A stretch of DNA of 64,000 nucleotides from Salinibacter pepae (GCF_947077775.1 NZ_CAMTTE010000001.1:620001-684000), one strand, 5' to 3'; shown: positions 7,788-16,252, counted from the stretch's first letter. A program made the numbers and translations. The notes: generated from the letters alone by a model not told the origin.

Positions 7788-9158
7788 ATGGACACTGCGC
7801 TCACCTACGCCGACAGCCACGCCGACCGGTTCGTCAGTGAGCTCGAGGAGCTTCTGCGCATCCCGTCGGTCAGCACCGACTCCGCCTACGACGACGAGGT
7901 GGAACGGGCCGCCGCGTGGCTCGCCGACCACTTCGACGGCATCGGGATGGAGCACACCGAGATCATCGAGACCGACGGCCATCCCCTCGTCTACGCCGAG
8001 CACATCACCGACCCGGCGAAGCCGACCGTCGTCGTGTACGGCCACTACGACGTGCAGCCGCCCGACCCGCTGGAGGAGTGGTCCACCGACCCGTTCGACC
8101 CAACCCGGCACGACGGCGCCCTGTACGCCCGCGGCGCGTGTGACGACAAGGGCCAGATGTTCATGCACGCCAAGGCCGCCGAGGCGTACCTGTCGGCCGA
8201 AGGCGACCTTCCGGTCAACCTCAAGTACATCATCGAGGGCGAAGAGGAAACCGGCTCGATGGCAATCGAGACGTACGTCCGCGAGCAGGGGGAGCGGCTC
8301 GACGGCGACGTCGTCCTCGTCTCGGACACGGCCATGTTCTCGCCGGAGACGCCGTCGATCACGTACGGCCTGCGCGGGCTGGCCTACGCCGAGATCACCC
8401 TGGAGGGCCCGAACCGCGACCTCCACTCCGGCAACTACGGCGGCGCCGTGGACAACCCGGCCAACGCGCTCAGTCGCCTCGTCGCCGGCCTGCACGACGA
8501 CGACCATCGCATCGCCATCCCTGGGTTTTACGAGGACGTGCGCGACCTGACGGCGGCCGAGCGCGAGACCTACGCCGCCCTTCCGTTTGACGAGGCGGCC
8601 TGGCGGGATGCCATCGGCATCGACGACGTGCGGACCGAGGGCGACTACACGACGCTGGAATGCCTCTCGGCCCGCCCCACGCTCGACGTGAACGGCATCT
8701 GGGGCGGCTACACCGGCGAGGGCGCCAAGACGGTGCTTCCGGCGAAGGCCCACGCCAAGATTTCGATGCGCCTCGTGCCCGACCAGCAGCTGGGGGACAT
8801 CTACGACAAGCTGGAGGCCCACCTGGCAGCGGAGGTGCCCGATACGATGACCCTCTCGGTGCGGCGGCTGCACGGGGGCGAGCCGGTGCTCGTCGACCCG
8901 TCCGCCCCGCCGATGCAGGCCGCCAAGGACGCCATGGGCGAGGTGCGCGGCACCGATCCGGTGTTCGTGCGCAACGGCGGCACGATCCCGGTGGTGGCGG
9001 ACTTCCAAAACCACCTGGGCCTTGACAGTGTGCTCATGGGCTTTGGGCTCGACTCCGACGCCATCCACTCGCCCGACGAACACTTCGGCCTCGACCGCTT
9101 TCACCAGGGGATCCAGGCCCTTATCCGGTTTCACGACCACTACGCCGCGATGGCTTGA
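7788..9158 (+). CDS. M20 family metallo-dipeptidase
   Basis: The 456-residue protein is a cytosolic M20/M28-type dipeptidase (CNDP/PepV-like). Metal-site residues are visible: His86 in VYGHYDVQP, an Asp in GACDDKGQ at about 119, the catalytic and ligand glutamates in IEGEEETGS, an Asp in SDTAMFSP and a C-terminal His in HSPDEHFGLDRF. The dimerisation 'lid' domain is inserted at about residues 205-370 (GPNRDLHSGNYGG...WGGYTGEGAKTVLPAKAHAKISMRLVP). There is no signal peptide. It probably hydrolyses dipeptides; exact substrates are unknown. It is the last gene before the tRNA-Leu and the island. Confidence 0.9.
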   Translation: MDTALTYADSHADRFVSELEELLRIPSVSTDSAYDDEVERAAAWLADHFDGIGMEHTEIIETDGHPLVYAEHITDPAKPTVVVYGHYDVQPPDPLEEWSTDPFDPTRHDGALYARGACDDKGQMFMHAKAAEAYLSAEGDLPVNLKYIIEGEEETGSMAIETYVREQGERLDGDVVLVSDTAMFSPETPSITYGLRGLAYAEITLEGPNRDLHSGNYGGAVDNPANALSRLVAGLHDDDHRIAIPGFYEDVRDLTAAERETYAALPFDEAAWRDAIGIDDVRTEGDYTTLECLSARPTLDVNGIWGGYTGEGAKTVLPAKAHAKISMRLVPDQQLGDIYDKLEAHLAAEVPDTMTLSVRRLHGGEPVLVDPSAPPMQAAKDAMGEVRGTDPVFVRNGGTIPVVADFQNHLGLDSVLMGFGLDSDAIHSPDEHFGLDRFHQGIQALIRFHDHYAAMA

Positions 9159-9371
9159 GTGCCCGTCCGGATGGCGCCGGTTGAGCCGGGGGCGCACTCG
9201 CGCGCCGCTCCGTCAACGGCACCGTGGGGACGGTGTGGGCCCCGCCTGCCGTCCGGGTGGCTTGTGCGCTCCGGAACCTGACGGCTGGGCTACGAATTGG
9301 GGCCTTTCGAAATTGACCGCTTCCCCACCGCTTTTCTTCGAACAGGCCCCGGCGGGGTCGGCCCCCCTCCT

Positions 9372-9455
9372 GCCCGAGTGGCGGAATTGGCAGACGCGAC
9401 GGATTCAAAATCCGTTGTCCGCAAGGACGTGAGGGTTCAAGTCCCTCCTCGGGCA
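9372..9455 (+). tRNA. tRNA-Leu (anticodon CAA)
   Basis: The 84-nt gene folds as a type II tRNA. The acceptor is GCCCGAG/CTCGGGC. The anticodon stem is ACGGA/TCCGT with loop TTCAAAA (anticodon CAA, reads UUG). A long variable arm follows (GTCC/GGAC stem), then the T arm GAGGG/CCCTC with TTCAAGT. CCA is not encoded. This is the integration site of the island: its 3' part, from the anticodon loop on, is repeated at 24130-24185. Confidence 0.97.
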
Positions 9456-9456
9456 C
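9403..9456 (+). repeat. left attachment repeat (attL) inside tRNA-Leu
   Basis: It is a direct repeat of 24130-24185. The blocks ATTCAAAATCCGTTG (15 nt) and CGTGAGGG...CGGGCAC (29 nt) are identical. The short variable-arm segment between them differs in sequence and is 2 nt shorter here. Confidence 0.9.
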
Positions 9457-9477
9457 TGACATTTTTAGCCTCAAGAT

Positions 9478-9515
9478 GCCCCTGAACGCCGTCAAACGGC
9501 GATGTCAGGGGCTTT
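9478..9515 (+). terminator. tRNA-Leu terminator (island copy)
   Basis: The inverted repeat GCCCCTGA...TCAGGGGC has a second internal pair (CGCCGT/ACGGCG) and is followed by TTT. A related hairpin follows the right att repeat at 24206-24240. Confidence 0.65.
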
Positions 9516-9572
9516 CTAATTTCGAAGCCTCTCCCTCGAAAATGCAACTCCTTGCAAAGCGATGAAATAGAA

Positions 9573-9591
9573 TGTGTAAGATGTGCGTAAG
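9573..9591 (+). repeat. 19-nt subterminal repeat, left copy (candidate integrase arm site)
   Basis: TGTGTAAGATGTGCGTAAG is found again, with one change, at 24038-24056. Both copies lie about 80-120 bp inside the att repeats, the usual place for arm-type integrase or Xis sites. Confidence 0.55.
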
Positions 9592-9641
9592 CTGAGTTTC
9601 TGGAAGGAGACTCATCTCAGTGCCATCCCGGAACCAGTTGC

Positions 9642-10757
9642 TCAGCTCTCCTCGAAGGCATCCTCCATGGCATCTGCTACCTCATCTACTCGGATATGAC
9701 TGTACCGCTCTGTCGTCGTAATCGAGGAGTGGCCCATGATTTCTTGAATGATGCGAGTAGAAACACCCTTACGCGATAGCAGAGAGACACATGAATGCCG
9801 GAGGGTGTGGAAACTGATACGCTTATCTAGGCCAGCTTTGAGTGCAAAATCTTTGAACCGTCTTGTCATCCGGTCTGGCTTTATCGGTTCGCCTCGCTGA
9901 TCGATAATGACGGCTTCGTCCTGTTCGACCCCCTCTCTCCTCTTCTTAATCTTATTCAGCCGGTCAAGGGCTCTCCCGCGAAGCGGCACGGATCGCTCGT
10001 CTCCAGTTTTCGTCCGAAAGTCCTCCCGGTTTCGAACCGATAGGACTCCAGATTCGAGATCCACGTCTGCCCAAATCATACTTGCGAGCTCTCCCCTCCG
10101 CAGGCCCGTGTACATGGCAATAACAATCGTATCTTTGAGCCACTGAACATCCGGCTGACGTCCAGCTACATCAGTTGTGGTTCCGCGATGCTTATCAATC
10201 GCGCTGAGTAGATCCTTGATGTCGCCAGGATCTAAGATCGGCGTCTCCCGATCTTCTTTGCGCGGTTTCTGAATTTGCTTTATTGGATTTTCCTCTAGAT
10301 ACCACTCGTCTTCACACCAACCGAGAAAGACGCTCAGGTGCCGGTATCGCTTCCGCTGAGTCGCGTTGGCAATTTCCGGATCATAGATGTAGCCTTTGAC
10401 GTCCTGAGGCCTTAGGTCGAGAACGTGGTACGTAGCTGGCAGCTCCCCAGCCCATGCCTCAAGCTGCTGCCGATACGTGTCAATCGTGGACGGCTGAACT
10501 GTTTTTTCTTTGTCGCGCAAGAACTGCCTAATGGCATTTTGAATAACCACGGGTTCAACTCTTTCTTCTCCAATCCATGGATCTCTCTTCCACGGATCAT
10601 ACTGACCCTCAGCCTGAGCTTCCTCTAACTTCTTCAGCTTCTTCTTAGCGGTATCTTTCAGACGTACCCGCAGCGGCACGCTCTTTCGTTTCGGAGACCG
10701 GTTTGGGTCATAGAAGTATGCGTAGTAGTTGCCATTTATTTTTCTCAAATTGGCCAT
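9642..10757 (-). CDS. int: tyrosine recombinase (island integrase)
   Basis: The 371-residue protein has an AP2-like N-terminal arm-binding domain (residues 1-55, NGNYYAYFYDPNRSPKRKSVPL), a SAM-like core-binding domain (about 68-165) and the catalytic domain. The catalytic set is complete: Arg220 (TGLRRGEL), Lys250 (TKTGDERSVPL), His317/Arg320 (HTLRH), His343 (MGHSS) and nucleophile Tyr352 (RYSH). It would integrate and excise the element at the tRNA-Leu att core. The gene is read towards the tRNA, only 185 bp from attL, and is more AT-rich than the chromosome, as expected of acquired DNA. The start ATG at 10757 precedes the conserved NGNYYAY block. Confidence 0.93.
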   Translation of the reverse strand: MANLRKINGNYYAYFYDPNRSPKRKSVPLRVRLKDTAKKKLKKLEEAQAEGQYDPWKRDPWIGEERVEPVVIQNAIRQFLRDKEKTVQPSTIDTYRQQLEAWAGELPATYHVLDLRPQDVKGYIYDPEIANATQRKRYRHLSVFLGWCEDEWYLEENPIKQIQKPRKEDRETPILDPGDIKDLLSAIDKHRGTTTDVAGRQPDVQWLKDTIVIAMYTGLRRGELASMIWADVDLESGVLSVRNREDFRTKTGDERSVPLRGRALDRLNKIKKRREGVEQDEAVIIDQRGEPIKPDRMTRRFKDFALKAGLDKRISFHTLRHSCVSLLSRKGVSTRIIQEIMGHSSITTTERYSHIRVDEVADAMEDAFEES

Positions 10758-10822
10758 CGGGTAGACTTATCTGTTCAAGAATCACGGCCCCGTGAGAAAC
10801 GCGCACGCATCTCTGCTCCCCC

Positions 10823-10854
10823 CAACAACGGGCTCTCTCAGTCTGGCTACGTTG
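10823..10854 (+). repeat. 32-nt bipartite motif, copy 1
   Basis: CAACAACGGGCTC, 7 variable nt, CTGGCTAC, 1 nt, TTG. The same arrangement and spacing occurs at 16120-16151. This copy lies in the intergenic region between the divergent integrase and Xis-like genes. It may be a promoter or protein-binding site. Confidence 0.5.
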
Positions 10855-10980
10855 TATTGCCCCCTTTTATGATCGAAAGCGTCACCTGCTGATAATCTCT
10901 TCGCCCGATAGCTACCAGGCGCTGTCGGGTGATTCATAGTAGCAGACGTTCTGCCTGGTTAGCTCCAGTCTTTTCAGACC

Positions 10981-11292
10981 ATGGAGCCATCTTCAAAAAC
11001 CTCCTCCCAGAAGGCAGAGATTCTCGAACGCTTCCACCAATCGGATAATCTAACCGAAGAAGATGCTAGACTAATCGAGGATTTAGTAGATTGGGCCATC
11101 GATGAAAAACAGGACACTCCAGATCCCCTCTGGACGATTGAAGACGTATTCACTCGTCTAGACGTCGGTAAGCGAACCGTCGAGAAAATTATTGACGCTG
11201 GGGAGATTACCCCTATCTGGGTTCGTGGACAGCGCCGGTTTGAGCCAGAAGCAATTGAGGCTTACTTGCGCAGAAACGTTGGCAAGAAATAG
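10981..11292 (+). CDS. small HTH protein, excisionase-like
   Basis: The 103-residue protein has an acidic N-terminal half and then LWTIEDVFTRLDVGKRTVEKIIDAGEITPIWVRGQRRFEPEAIEAYLRR. This is the MerR/Xis-type 'HTH-17' fold: helix-turn-helix at about 52-72, a wing (IWVRGQRRF) and a final helix. Such proteins bend DNA at att sites or act as recombination directionality factors. It is divergent from the integrase and 224 bp away, a common layout for int/xis modules. Function as Xis is inferred from fold and position; a plain regulator is possible. Confidence 0.65.
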   Translation: MEPSSKTSSQKAEILERFHQSDNLTEEDARLIEDLVDWAIDEKQDTPDPLWTIEDVFTRLDVGKRTVEKIIDAGEITPIWVRGQRRFEPEAIEAYLRRNVGKK

Positions 11293-11334
11293 CCCTCCCT
11301 GCCCTGATTTAGGCCTTCTGGCGCAGAGTATGGA

Positions 11335-12171
11335 CTATCCGAGACGGTGAGTCCACCATCCGCCCACGGCCGCAGCCAAGAGGTCTCGCGTCACGGGGTT
11401 TTCGAGCTCCGGCCTCCGCCCCGGCGGAAGCCCCCATAACCACCCGATTGCAGCACCACCCCTGGCCGCAGAGTTTTCATACTGGGAGTCTGCAAGTTCG
11501 AGGACGTCTCCCACCACCGTCAGTGCCTCCTGGTCGAGACGATCTCCCTCCGCTGCCCGATGGGCGTACAGCGCGGCCTCGTTCGGCGCGTCTATGATTT
11601 CGCGGAAAACCGTTTGCATTGGGTCCGTCGGCTGGGTCAGCTCGTAGAGCACCCCGATCTTGTTGGCCTCAAGCAGCAACGCTTCACTGGGCACACCTAA
11701 CGCCCTTGCGATTGCCTCCACAACGCCTAGTCGAAGGCCTTTTCCTTTCTCGATTTTTAGCAGGGTCTGGCGCGTGATCGCGCCTGTCTTTTCAGCTAAG
11801 GCCGTCTTCGAGAGTCCGAAAAGCTTCCGGACCACCTGGACGTTCCGTCCCACGACGTAGTCGATCTTGCTTCCCGCATTGCGCCGCTGGCTAAGGGCAT
11901 CTAGGGTCTCCTCGCGGCGCGCAACCTCCTGTTTTACAGCCTTGAGGCGACGTTTGGCCTCCACCGTGCCCATTTTCACCTTCGCTCGCAGGAGGTCGTG
12001 AAGCACGTTTCTCGCTTTCTCATCGTCGCCGTCCTGGTAAGCACTACTCAGGCGCCGGATCTGATCGTCACTGGCAACCTCGCGGAGGTCGCCTTCGATT
12101 TCAGTCCCGCGGTGTCGCATGTCCTGTTTGAGCTTCTCGAAGTACTCGACGGCGTCCTTAGGTATTTCCAT
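11335..12171 (-). CDS. XRE-family transcriptional regulator with long N-terminal region
   Basis: The 278-residue protein has a helical N-terminal half of about 115 residues (EYFEKLKQDMRHRG..., RRLKAVKQEVARREETLDALSQRR). An XRE/Cro HTH follows: VVRKLFGLSKTALAEKTGAITRQTLLKIEKGKGLRLGVVEAIARALGV. The C-terminal tail (LTVVGDVLELADSQYENSAARGGAAIGWLWG) is not recognised. The ATG at 12171 is preferred. An upstream extension to 12282 is open but covers an AT-rich TTATATTAACA segment that looks like its promoter. It faces the Xis-like gene (stop to stop 42 bp) and is divergent from the DnaE-like gene, so it may repress island genes. It has no ImmA-type peptidase partner. Confidence 0.7.
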   Translation of the reverse strand: MEIPKDAVEYFEKLKQDMRHRGTEIEGDLREVASDDQIRRLSSAYQDGDDEKARNVLHDLLRAKVKMGTVEAKRRLKAVKQEVARREETLDALSQRRNAGSKIDYVVGRNVQVVRKLFGLSKTALAEKTGAITRQTLLKIEKGKGLRLGVVEAIARALGVPSEALLLEANKIGVLYELTQPTDPMQTVFREIIDAPNEAALYAHRAAEGDRLDQEALTVVGDVLELADSQYENSAARGGAAIGWLWGLPPGRRPELENPVTRDLLAAAVGGWWTHRLG

Positions 12172-12485
12172 GCCAGCTTGTGTTAATATAAATGTCGGTG
12201 CGTCGAATAGGTTAACGTCGTGCTCGGTGGTAGTCGTCCTCGGCCGTGGTGTTTCGGCAGGTAGAGCGCAGGGTCCTTCCATGCCCACCTATTCTCACCG
12301 GGTCTAGGTGGGCGTTGGAGATGTCTTGAGTTGTCCATCGGCCCTCAGCGCCGCTGGGAAGGGACAACAAAGCCCTTCGCTTTTCTCCGTTGGTTGTTAT
12401 TAGAGAGGATCAAACCTCAAGGCGAGCAGGAAGCTCGTGCCTCTCTCGCTTGCCGCCTTTGTGCGGTTACTAAACGTCAAAGCCA
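12172..12485. promoter_or_regulatory. divergent intergenic region between the XRE gene and dnaE-like gene
   Basis: About 310 bp without a convincing gene. It holds the AT-rich stretch next to the XRE start (near 12175-12195), a stem-loop at 12330-12368 and a TTGGTTGTTATTAG segment about 85 bp before the dnaE-like ATG. Divergent promoters probably lie here. Confidence 0.4.
12330..12368 (+). promoter_or_regulatory. stem-loop upstream of the dnaE-like gene
   Basis: GTTGTCC (12330-12336) pairs with GGACAAC (12362-12368), enclosing an inner CAGC/GCTG hairpin. There is no clear T-run, so a leader structure or operator is as likely as a terminator. Confidence 0.35.
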
Positions 12486-15400
12486 ATGAGAGTAGCTTTC
12501 ACCAGTACACCGAGCACCCTGAAGACACTTTTCAAAGACGCACTTTCTGAGCGCACAGTCCTCTGGAAAATCGAGGACATCGACTTCGACGACGACCGCC
12601 GGGAGGAAGTGATCAATTACATCGGGGAGCGCTACGGAGAGGACCGGGTCACGGAGGTGATCACCTTCGACCGGTATAAGCTCAAGTCGTCCGTGAGGAA
12701 TCTAGGCCGCGTCTTTGGCCTCAAGCCCACCGAGCAAGACGCGGTGGCTGATAAGATCGAGCAGGTCGAGGAGGAAGAAGGCATCGATACCGTGGAGGAG
12801 GCCCTAGACGCGAGCCCGGATCTGCGCAATCGCAGAGAGGAGGACGAACGCTTCGACCGCATCTGCAAGCGGGCCGACGACCTCCAGGGGCTTGCCCGCC
12901 ACCCGGGCCGCCATCCGGCCGCCGTCATCGTGACGCCCGGGGAGATGACCGACTACGTCCCGACCCGCACGATGAAAAGCGGCGGGGAGGAGCACACCGT
13001 CACCCATTTCGATGGGGACCAGCTCGAGGACATTGGCCTGCTGAAGATTGACGTGCTCGGCCTGGCGGCCCTAAACGAGATCGACACGGCTCTAGAGATG
13101 GCCCAAGACTTGGGCCACGACATCACCGAGGAGGACCTGGATGGCCGGGACGATCCGGCGGTGTACGAGAACATCTTCGCGGAGGGGGATACTCGCGGCA
13201 TCTTTCAGTTCGAGAGCGGCGGGATGCGCCAGTTTCTCGCGGAGATGGAGCCGACCGAATTCGTCCACATTGCGGCCATGAATGCCCTGTATAGGCCGGG
13301 CCCGATGGAGCAGATCCCGAGCTTCATCGACCGGATGCACGGAGAAGAAGAGGTCGTCTACATCGATCCCTCGATCCACGACGCGATCAAAGACGACGTG
13401 GCCGACATCCTGGACGACACCTACGGGATCATGGTCTTTCAGGAGCAGGTGATGCAGGTGTGCCGACGGCTGGCCGGGTTTGACCTCGGGGAGGCGGACA
13501 TTATGCGGAGATGCGTGCCTGGGGATACGGAGGTTGTCGATGCTGAAACTGGGGAGCGGAAACGCATCGACTCGATCGAACCGGGCACGTCAGTTCTCAC
13601 GATGAACGACGAATATGAGCTGGCAGAGACGACCGTCGCGAAGCGATTCGAGAACGGCACCAAGCCGACGTTTCGGGTCACCACGCGCAGCGGCCGTACC
13701 ATCGAGATGACGAAAGACCACCCCCTTCGCACAATTGGGGGTTGGGAGCATCTGTCCGACTTGTCAGAGGGAGATCCCATTGCCGTTCCATCATCCCTAC
13801 CGGCAAGCGGCACCGAAAGCCCGCCCGACGAGCGAATGCGCGTTGTTGCAAGTTTGATCGGAGACGGTCAGACGCTAAGAGGCAATGGAAGAGCTACGGC
13901 GCGGTTTTACAGCAGCGACCCTGACCTGCTTGACAGTTACTGCGATGCTGTGTCTAAACTGGGAGGGAATACGACTTCTTATGATCATCCCACCACTGAC
14001 GTGAAGACCGTTACGGCTCGTGGTCCAACAGAGGGGCAAAACCCCATCATAAACCTCGTTCGGGAGACGGGAATTGACGAGAAAGCGGCGGACAAGCGCC
14101 TGCCCGAAGAGGTCTTCCGATACGACGCAGAGTCGCTCGCCCGATTTCTCGCGTATCTGTTCGACACAGACGGGGGGTTTGAAGAAACCCGCGTCTCGTA
14201 CAGCTCGGCAAGCGAAGGCCTCATCGAGGATGTTGCTCACGCCCTCCTCCGCCTCGGTATCGTAACCATGCGGTTCCACCGCGAGATGTCAGACCATCAA
14301 GACAACTTTGAGCTCATAATCGGGGATCAGGAGGACATCGTACGGTTCGCGGATGTCGTTGGACCGCACCTCTGTCCCCGGAGGAAGAAGGCGCTTAAGC
14401 CCCTCAAGGCCGACGCTCTGGCCAAGTCTCGCAGCCACTCTATGTACAACCTTCCGGCCGAGATTACGCACAAAGTTCAGGAGGCAAAGTATGCGAGCGG
14501 ACGGACGTGGAAGGAGGGCGGTGAGATTGTCGGAAGGGAAGGGCGCAATTTATCCTCCGGGCTCAACTTCACCAACCCAAACCAGAAGCTCAGTCGGCAC
14601 CGGACGGAGGAATTGGGCCGTGCTTTCAATAGCGATGAGCTCGTCAACATCGCAGACGGAGAGGTGCTCTGGGACCCGATCGTCGACATTACGCCCGTCG
14701 GCGAGAAGAAGGTCTACGACTTAGCCGTGCCTCCACATCGTAATTTCGTAGCGTCGGATATCGTCATCCACAACTCGATCGGCAAGAAGAAAAAGAAGCT
14801 CCTGATGGAGCAGCGAAAGAAGTTCGTGCAGGGCTGCATCGATCAGGGCTACGGCCGGGAGCTGGGGGAAACCATCTTCCAAAAGATCGAGGAGTTTGCA
14901 GACTATGCGTTCAACCGCGCACATAGCTCGTCCTACGCCGCGCTGGCCTACAAGCAGGCCTACCTCAAATTCTACTGCCCGGCGGCCTTCTACGCCGCGG
15001 CGGTGCAGGCGGAGGGGAACGACGAGAAGCGAGCGGCGCTCATCCGGGACCTAAGCGAGCGGGGCGTCAAGGTGAAGCGCCCCTCGATCAACGAATCGAA
15101 AGCCGGCTTTGCGGCCACCAGCGACAACGTGGTTCGATTTGGCCTCTCCACCATCAAGAACGTCGGCAAGCAGGCGCAGGTGTTTCTTGAGGAGCGGGAG
15201 AGAGGCGGCCCGTTCGAGTCGTTCATGGAGTGCTTGTGTAGGTGCACGCCCAACGCCCGGGCGGTCAAAAGCCTGATCAAAGCGGGGGCCTTCGACGATT
15301 TCGACCTGTCGAGGGCGACGATGATGGAAAACCACGACAAGGTGCTTACCTACGCCCGGAAGCGCCGGGACTACAGGCAGGGCAGCCGGAAGTCGATGCC

Positions 15401-15926
15401 CGACGCCCCGAGCATCCATGAAGTGTCGGAGTTTCCCCGCAAGAGCCGCTTCCGGCAAGAGCGGGAGGTGGCGGTGACGTACACGTCCGGCGCCCCGACC
15501 GACGAGGTCGAGTGGCTCGCCCGGCACCTGAGCGGCCACGAGCACGTCCACAAGGGCACGAAGTACCGGCTGGAGCTGGCCACGATTTTGGAGGTGCGAG
15601 ATGCCACCACGAGCACCGGGAACCGGATGTGGTGGGTGACCTACCGCACCGCCGATGGCGAGGTCCCCGACTCCGCCGCGATGTGGGACAGCACCTACGA
15701 GGCGATCAGCGAGCACCTGGAGCCGGACACGCCCGTGGTGCTTGTTCTTGAAACTGACGTGGCCGGGGACTACGCCGGGAGCTACACCGTCGAGAACGCG
15801 GTCCCTGCGCGGCAGATTCCGGCCCGCCTGGGGCAAGTCGCGTGCGTGGAGACCGATTCCCCGGAGGCGGCCCGAAGGGCTTTAGAGCGGCTCTCTCAGC
15901 TTCCGGAGGGGGAGATGCGGGCGTAG
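12486..15926 (+). CDS. truncated DnaE-like DNA polymerase III alpha subunit with an in-frame intein
   Basis: The ORF has 1146 codons. Removing the intein (residues 343-763) leaves a 725-residue C-family polymerase. The three palm aspartates are present: Asp31 and Asp33 (EDIDFDDDRREE) and the Asp of LLKIDVLGL. So are RPGPMEQIPSFIDR, the finger motif SIGKKKKK, FNRAHSSSYA, the HhH region (SLIKAGAFDDF) and an OB-like tail. The N-terminal PHP domain and first part of the palm, about 370 residues in normal DnaE, are missing. The similarity begins abruptly at about residue 29, as if cut there. The tail is also shorter. It cannot be the host replicase; it may be an accessory polymerase or a captured fragment. 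It diverges from the XRE gene. Confidence 0.85.
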   Translation: MRVAFTSTPSTLKTLFKDALSERTVLWKIEDIDFDDDRREEVINYIGERYGEDRVTEVITFDRYKLKSSVRNLGRVFGLKPTEQDAVADKIEQVEEEEGIDTVEEALDASPDLRNRREEDERFDRICKRADDLQGLARHPGRHPAAVIVTPGEMTDYVPTRTMKSGGEEHTVTHFDGDQLEDIGLLKIDVLGLAALNEIDTALEMAQDLGHDITEEDLDGRDDPAVYENIFAEGDTRGIFQFESGGMRQFLAEMEPTEFVHIAAMNALYRPGPMEQIPSFIDRMHGEEEVVYIDPSIHDAIKDDVADILDDTYGIMVFQEQVMQVCRRLAGFDLGEADIMRRCVPGDTEVVDAETGERKRIDSIEPGTSVLTMNDEYELAETTVAKRFENGTKPTFRVTTRSGRTIEMTKDHPLRTIGGWEHLSDLSEGDPIAVPSSLPASGTESPPDERMRVVASLIGDGQTLRGNGRATARFYSSDPDLLDSYCDAVSKLGGNTTSYDHPTTDVKTVTARGPTEGQNPIINLVRETGIDEKAADKRLPEEVFRYDAESLARFLAYLFDTDGGFEETRVSYSSASEGLIEDVAHALLRLGIVTMRFHREMSDHQDNFELIIGDQEDIVRFADVVGPHLCPRRKKALKPLKADALAKSRSHSMYNLPAEITHKVQEAKYASGRTWKEGGEIVGREGRNLSSGLNFTNPNQKLSRHRTEELGRAFNSDELVNIADGEVLWDPIVDITPVGEKKVYDLAVPPHRNFVASDIVIHNSIGKKKKKLLMEQRKKFVQGCIDQGYGRELGETIFQKIEEFADYAFNRAHSSSYAALAYKQAYLKFYCPAAFYAAAVQAEGNDEKRAALIRDLSERGVKVKRPSINESKAGFAATSDNVVRFGLSTIKNVGKQAQVFLEERERGGPFESFMECLCRCTPNARAVKSLIKAGAFDDFDLSRATMMENHDKVLTYARKRRDYRQGSRKSMPDAPSIHEVSEFPRKSRFRQEREVAVTYTSGAPTDEVEWLARHLSGHEHVHKGTKYRLELATILEVRDATTSTGNRMWWVTYRTADGEVPDSAAMWDSTYEAISEHLEPDTPVVLVLETDVAGDYAGSYTVENAVPARQIPARLGQVACVETDSPEAARRALERLSQLPEGEMRA
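13512..14774 (+). other. intein with LAGLIDADG homing endonuclease, within the dnaE-like gene
   Basis: The intein is 421 codons (Cys343 to Asn763 of the host ORF). Splicing residues look complete. The N-terminus is CVPGDTEVVDAETGE (Cys1). Block B is TKDHPL with the TxxH pattern. The C-terminus is FVASDIVIHN followed by Ser as the +1 nucleophile, with penultimate His and final Asn. Two dodecapeptide (LAGLIDADG-type) motifs are present, RVVASLIGDGQ and RFLAYLFDTDGGF, each with the catalytic acidic residue. It is inserted just before the conserved M/I-GKKK finger motif. The extein on both sides stays in frame. The intein is slightly more AT-rich than the polymerase around it. Confidence 0.92.
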
Positions 15927-16049
15927 GTGAGGGGGCGGTTCTACTCGGATACGGGTCAGCGGAAGATCCTGACGCTCGGGCGCACTGTCAGCGCCGACGC
16001 AGAAGCGCTTGAGGAGCTCTCCCGGATCGGAAACTTGCATCTCGTCTAG
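15927..16049 (+). CDS. possible 40-residue protein following the dnaE-like gene
   Basis: A GTG codon directly abuts the TAG of the dnaE-like gene and opens a 40-residue frame (starting MRGRFYSDTG, ending SRIGNLHLV). Codon use resembles the polymerase gene. It may be translated by coupling, or be the frameshifted remnant of a longer polymerase tail. No family recognised. Confidence 0.3.
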   Translation: MRGRFYSDTGQRKILTLGRTVSADAEALEELSRIGNLHLV

Positions 16050-16119
16050 TTTCGCCGGACCTGCGAGAACCTTTCCTGCGAGAGCCCTCCAGCCATCGCC
16101 CCAGTAGCAGCAAGCCGGG

Positions 16120-16151
16120 CAACAACGGGCTCAGAAGGACTGGCTACCTTG
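16120..16151 (+). repeat. 32-nt bipartite motif, copy 2
   Basis: Same CAACAACGGGCTC-N7-CTGGCTAC-N-TTG arrangement as 10823-10854. It lies about 160 bp before the family-A polymerase-like gene, in a 260-bp non-coding stretch. Confidence 0.5.
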
Positions 16152-16252
16152 GCAGGTGTAACGGAAAAAAGCAGAGGATGAGCGGTGTTCAGCCGACGAG
16201 TCACGGCCGGCCCTTCTTTTTAGATGAAAAAAAAACTGAACATTTGAAATAA

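Noticed and set aside
7755-9197. 480-codon minus-strand frame
   Set aside because: Shadow of the M20 peptidase, which has all its metal ligands on the plus strand.
12486-15926. host replicative DnaE
   Set aside because: The PHP domain and first part of the palm are missing, and the gene is inside an island beside XRE and polymerase-like genes rather than at a housekeeping locus.
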